From contig NZ_JBFBLC010000003.1 in assembly GCF_040702505.1 (NCBI RefSeq), positions 248,001 to 312,000 of the forward strand: a DNA stretch of 64,000 nucleotides, in the 5' to 3' direction. Source of the DNA: Terrabacter sp040702505 (GTDB lineage Bacteria; Actinomycetota; Actinomycetes; Actinomycetales; Dermatophilaceae). Shown piece by piece: positions 61,403 through 64,000 of the stretch. Below the pieces are notes generated by a model. The model was not told the DNA's origin. It searched no databases and saw only the letters and a list, made by a program, of their open reading frames with translations. Position 1 is the stretch's first letter. Each line of letters begins with the position of its first letter. A program made the position numbers and the translations under genes.

Positions 61403-62164
61403 ATGGTGCCCGAGAGGGGAGCCCGGCCCCCGCAGCCACTGGGCCTGACGGCGTTGCCGGACGCGGTGCTGCGCCCGGCGTCCGGCAACGCCTTCGAGCA
61501 CGCCGTCGAGCAGCTGGCGCGCGCGATCCGCCTCGGTGTCTTCCCCGACGGCGAGCAGCTGCCGCCGGAACGGGAGCTGGCCGAACGGCTCGGCATCGGC
61601 CGCAACACCCTGCGCGATGCGATCGCGGCGCTTCGCGAGTCGGGCATGGTGACGACGCGGCGGGGACGGGGCGGCGGCACCTGGGTCACCTACGGCGGGA
61701 CCGTGCGCGCTGCCGCTTGGGACCCCAAGGACGCCCCCGTGCGCAGCGGCGCCGCCATGGACGACGCGCTCGCCTTCCGCCGCGTCGTCGAGCCGGGCGC
61801 CGCCTGGTTCGCCGCCTCCCGGCCGCTCTCGGGCGACCAGCGGGCGTGGCTGGCCGAGAGCCTGCGTGAGGTCGACGAGGCGGTGGACGCACCGGCCCAC
61901 CGCGTGGCCGACTCGCGGCTGCACCTGGCCGTGGCCACCCTCTCCGGCTCGCCGATGCTCGTCGACGCCGTCACGCGCGCCCAGTCGGCGCTGCACGACA
62001 TGCTGACGGCGATCCCCGTCCTGACCCGCAACATCGAGCACTCGAACGCCCAGCACCATGACGTCGTCGCGGCGATCCTGCACGGCGACCCGGCACGCGC
62101 CCGGGCCGCCATGGAGGAGCACTGCGACGCCACCTCCGCGCTGCTGCGCGGACTTCTCGGATAG
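61403..62164 (+). CDS. GntR/FadR-family transcriptional regulator
   Basis: A 253-residue regulator with the N-terminal winged helix AIRLGVFPDGEQLPPERELAERLGIGRNTLRDAIAALRESGMV (split; residues 32-75) and the C-terminal FCD ligand domain (DDALAFRRVVEPGAAWFAA, HLAVATLSGSPML, HHDVVAAILHGDPARARAAMEEH, split). The ATG at 61403 is one base after the permease stop. It probably represses its own operon through the palindrome at 59758. The ligand may be the transported amine or its oxidation product. Confidence 0.92.
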   Translation: MVPERGARPPQPLGLTALPDAVLRPASGNAFEHAVEQLARAIRLGVFPDGEQLPPERELAERLGIGRNTLRDAIAALRESGMVTTRRGRGGGTWVTYGGTVRAAAWDPKDAPVRSGAAMDDALAFRRVVEPGAAWFAASRPLSGDQRAWLAESLREVDEAVDAPAHRVADSRLHLAVATLSGSPMLVDAVTRAQSALHDMLTAIPVLTRNIEHSNAQHHDVVAAILHGDPARARAAMEEHCDATSALLRGLLG

Positions 62165-62169
62165 GACAC

Positions 62170-63543
62170 GTGCACATGGCACCAGCACCGACCCTCACCC
62201 TCGAGCGGCTCCGTGCCGAGATCGAGTCGGGCGACATCGACACGGTGGTCGTCGCGTTCACCGACATGCAGGGGCGCCTGCAGGGCAAGCGCCTGCACGG
62301 CCACTACTTCCTCGACCACGTGCTCGAGGACGGCACGGAGGGCTGCAACTACCTGCTCGCCGTCGACGTCGACATGAACACCGTCGACGGCTACGCGATC
62401 TCCTCGTGGGAGCGCGGCTACGGCGACATGTCCTTCGACCTCGACCTGTCGACCCTGCGGCGCACCCCCGGCAGCCGTCACTCGGCCACCGTCCAGTGCG
62501 ACCTCACCTGGCTCGACGGCAGCGGCCCGGTGGTGCAGTCCCCGCGCTCGGTGCTCAAGAAGCAGGTGGAACGCGCCGCGGCCCTCGGGATGGCGGCCCA
62601 CTGCGGCACGGAGCTCGAGTTCATGGTGTTCCAGGAGTCCTACGAGCAGGCCTGGGACGCGGGCTACACCGGCCTGACGCCCGCCAACCGCTACAACGTC
62701 GACTACTCGATCCTCGGGGGCGACCGCGTCGAGCCGCTGCTGCGTGAGATCCGCAACGAGATGTATGCCGCGGGGGCCGTCGTCGAGAGCGCCAAGGGGG
62801 AGTGCAACCTCGGCCAGCACGAGATCGGCTTCCTGTTCGATACGGCAGTGCGCACCTGCGACAACCACGTCGTCTACCGCAACGCCGCCAAGGAGATCGC
62901 CGCCCACCACGGCCAGTCGATCACCTTCATGGCCAAGTTCGACCAGCGTGAGGGCAGCTCCTGCCACATCCACCTCTCGCTGCGCGGGCTGGGCGGCGAG
63001 ACGGTCTTCGCCGACGACTCGCGCGAGAACGGGCACAGCGTCCTCTTCGACCACTTCCTCGCCGGCATCCTGGCGACACAGCGCGAGCTGACCTACTTCT
63101 ACGCGCCGAACATCAACTCCTACAAGCGTTTCGCCTCGGCCAGCTTCGCACCGACCACCGTGGCGTGGGGCCGCGACAACCGCACCTGCGCGCTGCGGGT
63201 CGTCGGACACGGGTCGGCGCTGCGCGTGGAGAACCGTGTCGGCGGCGGTGACCTCAACCCGTACCTCGCCGTGGCCGCGATGCTGGCCGGGGGCCTGCAC
63301 GGCATCGAGAACGAGCTGCCCCTGGAGCCGGCCCTGCAGGGCAACGCGTACACCTGCGACAAGCCGCGCGTGCCCTCGACGCTGCAGGAGGCCCGCGACC
63401 TGCTGGCAGCCTCGTGCGTCGCCCGCGCCGCCTTCGGCGACGAGGTCGTCGACCACTACGTCAACGCCGCCGACGTCGAGATCACGGCCTTCAACGCCGC
63501 CGTCACCGACTGGGAGCGCAGGAGAGGATTCGAGCGACTGTGA
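62170..63543 (+). CDS. Glutamine-synthetase-like gamma-glutamylamide ligase
   Basis: A 457-residue GS-fold ligase, not a housekeeping GlnA: it lacks the adenylylation-site region and opens LRAEIESGDIDTVVVAFTDMQGRLQGKRL (split). GS features remain: CGTELEFMVF (metal Glu near residue 140), ESAKGECNLGQHEIGF near 210, KFDQREGSSCHIHLSL near 260, and NRVGGGDLNPYLAVAAM near 355. Such proteins (GlnA3/GlnA4, PuuA) glutamylate polyamines or ethanolamine. The GTG at 62170 and ATG at 62176 are both possible starts. The next gene overlaps by four bases. Confidence 0.88.
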   Translation: MHMAPAPTLTLERLRAEIESGDIDTVVVAFTDMQGRLQGKRLHGHYFLDHVLEDGTEGCNYLLAVDVDMNTVDGYAISSWERGYGDMSFDLDLSTLRRTPGSRHSATVQCDLTWLDGSGPVVQSPRSVLKKQVERAAALGMAAHCGTELEFMVFQESYEQAWDAGYTGLTPANRYNVDYSILGGDRVEPLLREIRNEMYAAGAVVESAKGECNLGQHEIGFLFDTAVRTCDNHVVYRNAAKEIAAHHGQSITFMAKFDQREGSSCHIHLSLRGLGGETVFADDSRENGHSVLFDHFLAGILATQRELTYFYAPNINSYKRFASASFAPTTVAWGRDNRTCALRVVGHGSALRVENRVGGGDLNPYLAVAAMLAGGLHGIENELPLEPALQGNAYTCDKPRVPSTLQEARDLLAASCVARAAFGDEVVDHYVNAADVEITAFNAAVTDWERRRGFERL

Positions 63544-64000
63544 CCACCACCAGCCACACCCACGACGTCCTCAACCCGGCGACCGAGGAGGTCGTCCGCT
63601 CGGTCGAGCTGGCCTCGCTCGAGCAGGCGGACGCCGCGATCGCCCGCGCCTCTACGGCAGCGCCGGCCTGGCGCGACGTGAGTCCCGCCGACCGCGGGCT
63701 GCTCCTACGCCGCTTCTCCGACCTCGTCGGCGAGCACCAGGAGGAGCTGGCCCGGCTCGAGGTGGACAACGCCGGCCACACCATCGGCAACGCCCGGTGG
63801 GAGGCCGGCAACGTCCGCGACGTCCTCGCCTACTACTCGGCAGCCCCGGAGCGGAACTTCGGGCGCCAGATCCCGGTCGCCGGCGGCATCGACGTCACCT
63901 TCCGCGAGCCCCTCGGGGTCGTCGGGATCATCGTGCCGTGGAACTTCCCGATGCCGATCGCCGGCTGGGGATTCGCGCCGGCGCTCGCGGCCGGCAACAC
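63540..64000 (+). CDS. Aldehyde dehydrogenase (5' part; cut by window edge)
   Basis: The first 153 codons of an NAD(P)-dependent aldehyde dehydrogenase. It starts at GTG 63540, overlapping the stop of the GS-like gene (GTGA). Seen are DVLNPATEEVVRSVELAS, the helix region SPADRGLLLRRFSDLVGEHQEELARLEVDNAGHT (split), and the NAD-binding FREPLGVVGIIVPWNFPMPIAGWGFAPALAAGN (split). The catalytic Cys and Glu lie beyond the edge. In this operon it would oxidise an aldehyde from amine breakdown. Confidence 0.92.
   Translation, partial: MTTTSHTHDVLNPATEEVVRSVELASLEQADAAIARASTAAPAWRDVSPADRGLLLRRFSDLVGEHQEELARLEVDNAGHTIGNARWEAGNVRDVLAYYSAAPERNFGRQIPVAGGIDVTFREPLGVVGIIVPWNFPMPIAGWGFAPALAAGN

Overview
The window comes from a high-G+C Gram-positive bacterium, most likely an actinobacterium close to the Intrasporangiaceae/Dermatophilaceae (Janibacter, Knoellia or Terrabacter-like). 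The reasons are strong G/C bias at third codon positions, a GlgE-type alpha-glucan locus, GatCAB amidotransferase, many genes that appear leaderless (a TANNNT box 6-8 bases before an ATG or GTG), and a gene order (etfBA, cysteine desulfurase, mnmA, MetE-like protein, ligA, gatCAB) that recalls the mycobacterial ligA/gatCAB region. It reads as ordinary chromosome. I saw no insertion sequence, prophage, CRISPR array, rRNA or tRNA.

Layout. 1-12.2 kb: glycogen/alpha-glucan metabolism. A minus-strand operon glgE-treS-mak-glgB (glgB cut by the window edge) converts trehalose to maltose, maltose-1-phosphate and branched glucan; glgP diverges from it and glgX degrades branches. 12.3-18.4 kb: a YbjN-like protein, enoyl-CoA hydratase and NIF3-like domain protein, then electron transfer flavoprotein etfBA behind a TetR-type palindrome, then cysteine desulfurase and mnmA for tRNA thiolation. 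18.4-25.6 kb: acetyltransferase, MetE-like protein, L,D-transpeptidase lipoprotein, acyl-CoA ligase and ligA. 25.7-30.7 kb: a five-gene Liv-type ABC importer. 31.4-34.9 kb: gatC, gatA, gatB. 35-43.6 kb: mixed genes, including a sugar-dehydrogenase-like lipoprotein, MOSC protein, hydroxyacid dehydrogenase, a beta-propeller plus MoaD-like pair, a TetR regulator facing a degenerate ABC protein and a YhgE/Pip membrane protein, and a SixA phosphatase. 43.6-58.9 kb: branched-chain amino acid synthesis (ilvD, ilvBNC, leuB, ilvE) with serA. 58.9-64 kb: a HAD phosphatase, then an amine-utilisation-like operon (permease, GntR regulator, glutamine-synthetase-like enzyme, aldehyde dehydrogenase cut by the right edge).

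Three things stand out. (1) The 7-mer GTATGCC/GGCATAC occurs about 31 times by my manual scan, against roughly six expected from base composition. It forces rare TAT and GCA codons in genes and forms inverted pairs between genes, much like uptake-signal sequences of transformable bacteria. (2) ilvBNC is preceded by a complete attenuator: a TTGACA promoter, an 8-codon leader peptide (MARILVLP) that starts at the predicted transcription start, a first hairpin, and a terminator with seven T. (3) The 520-base gap before leuB holds a compact unit: a predicted leaderless 15-codon peptide with V-V-L-I, a 26-codon small ORF with good codon use, and a perfect 16-bp terminator.
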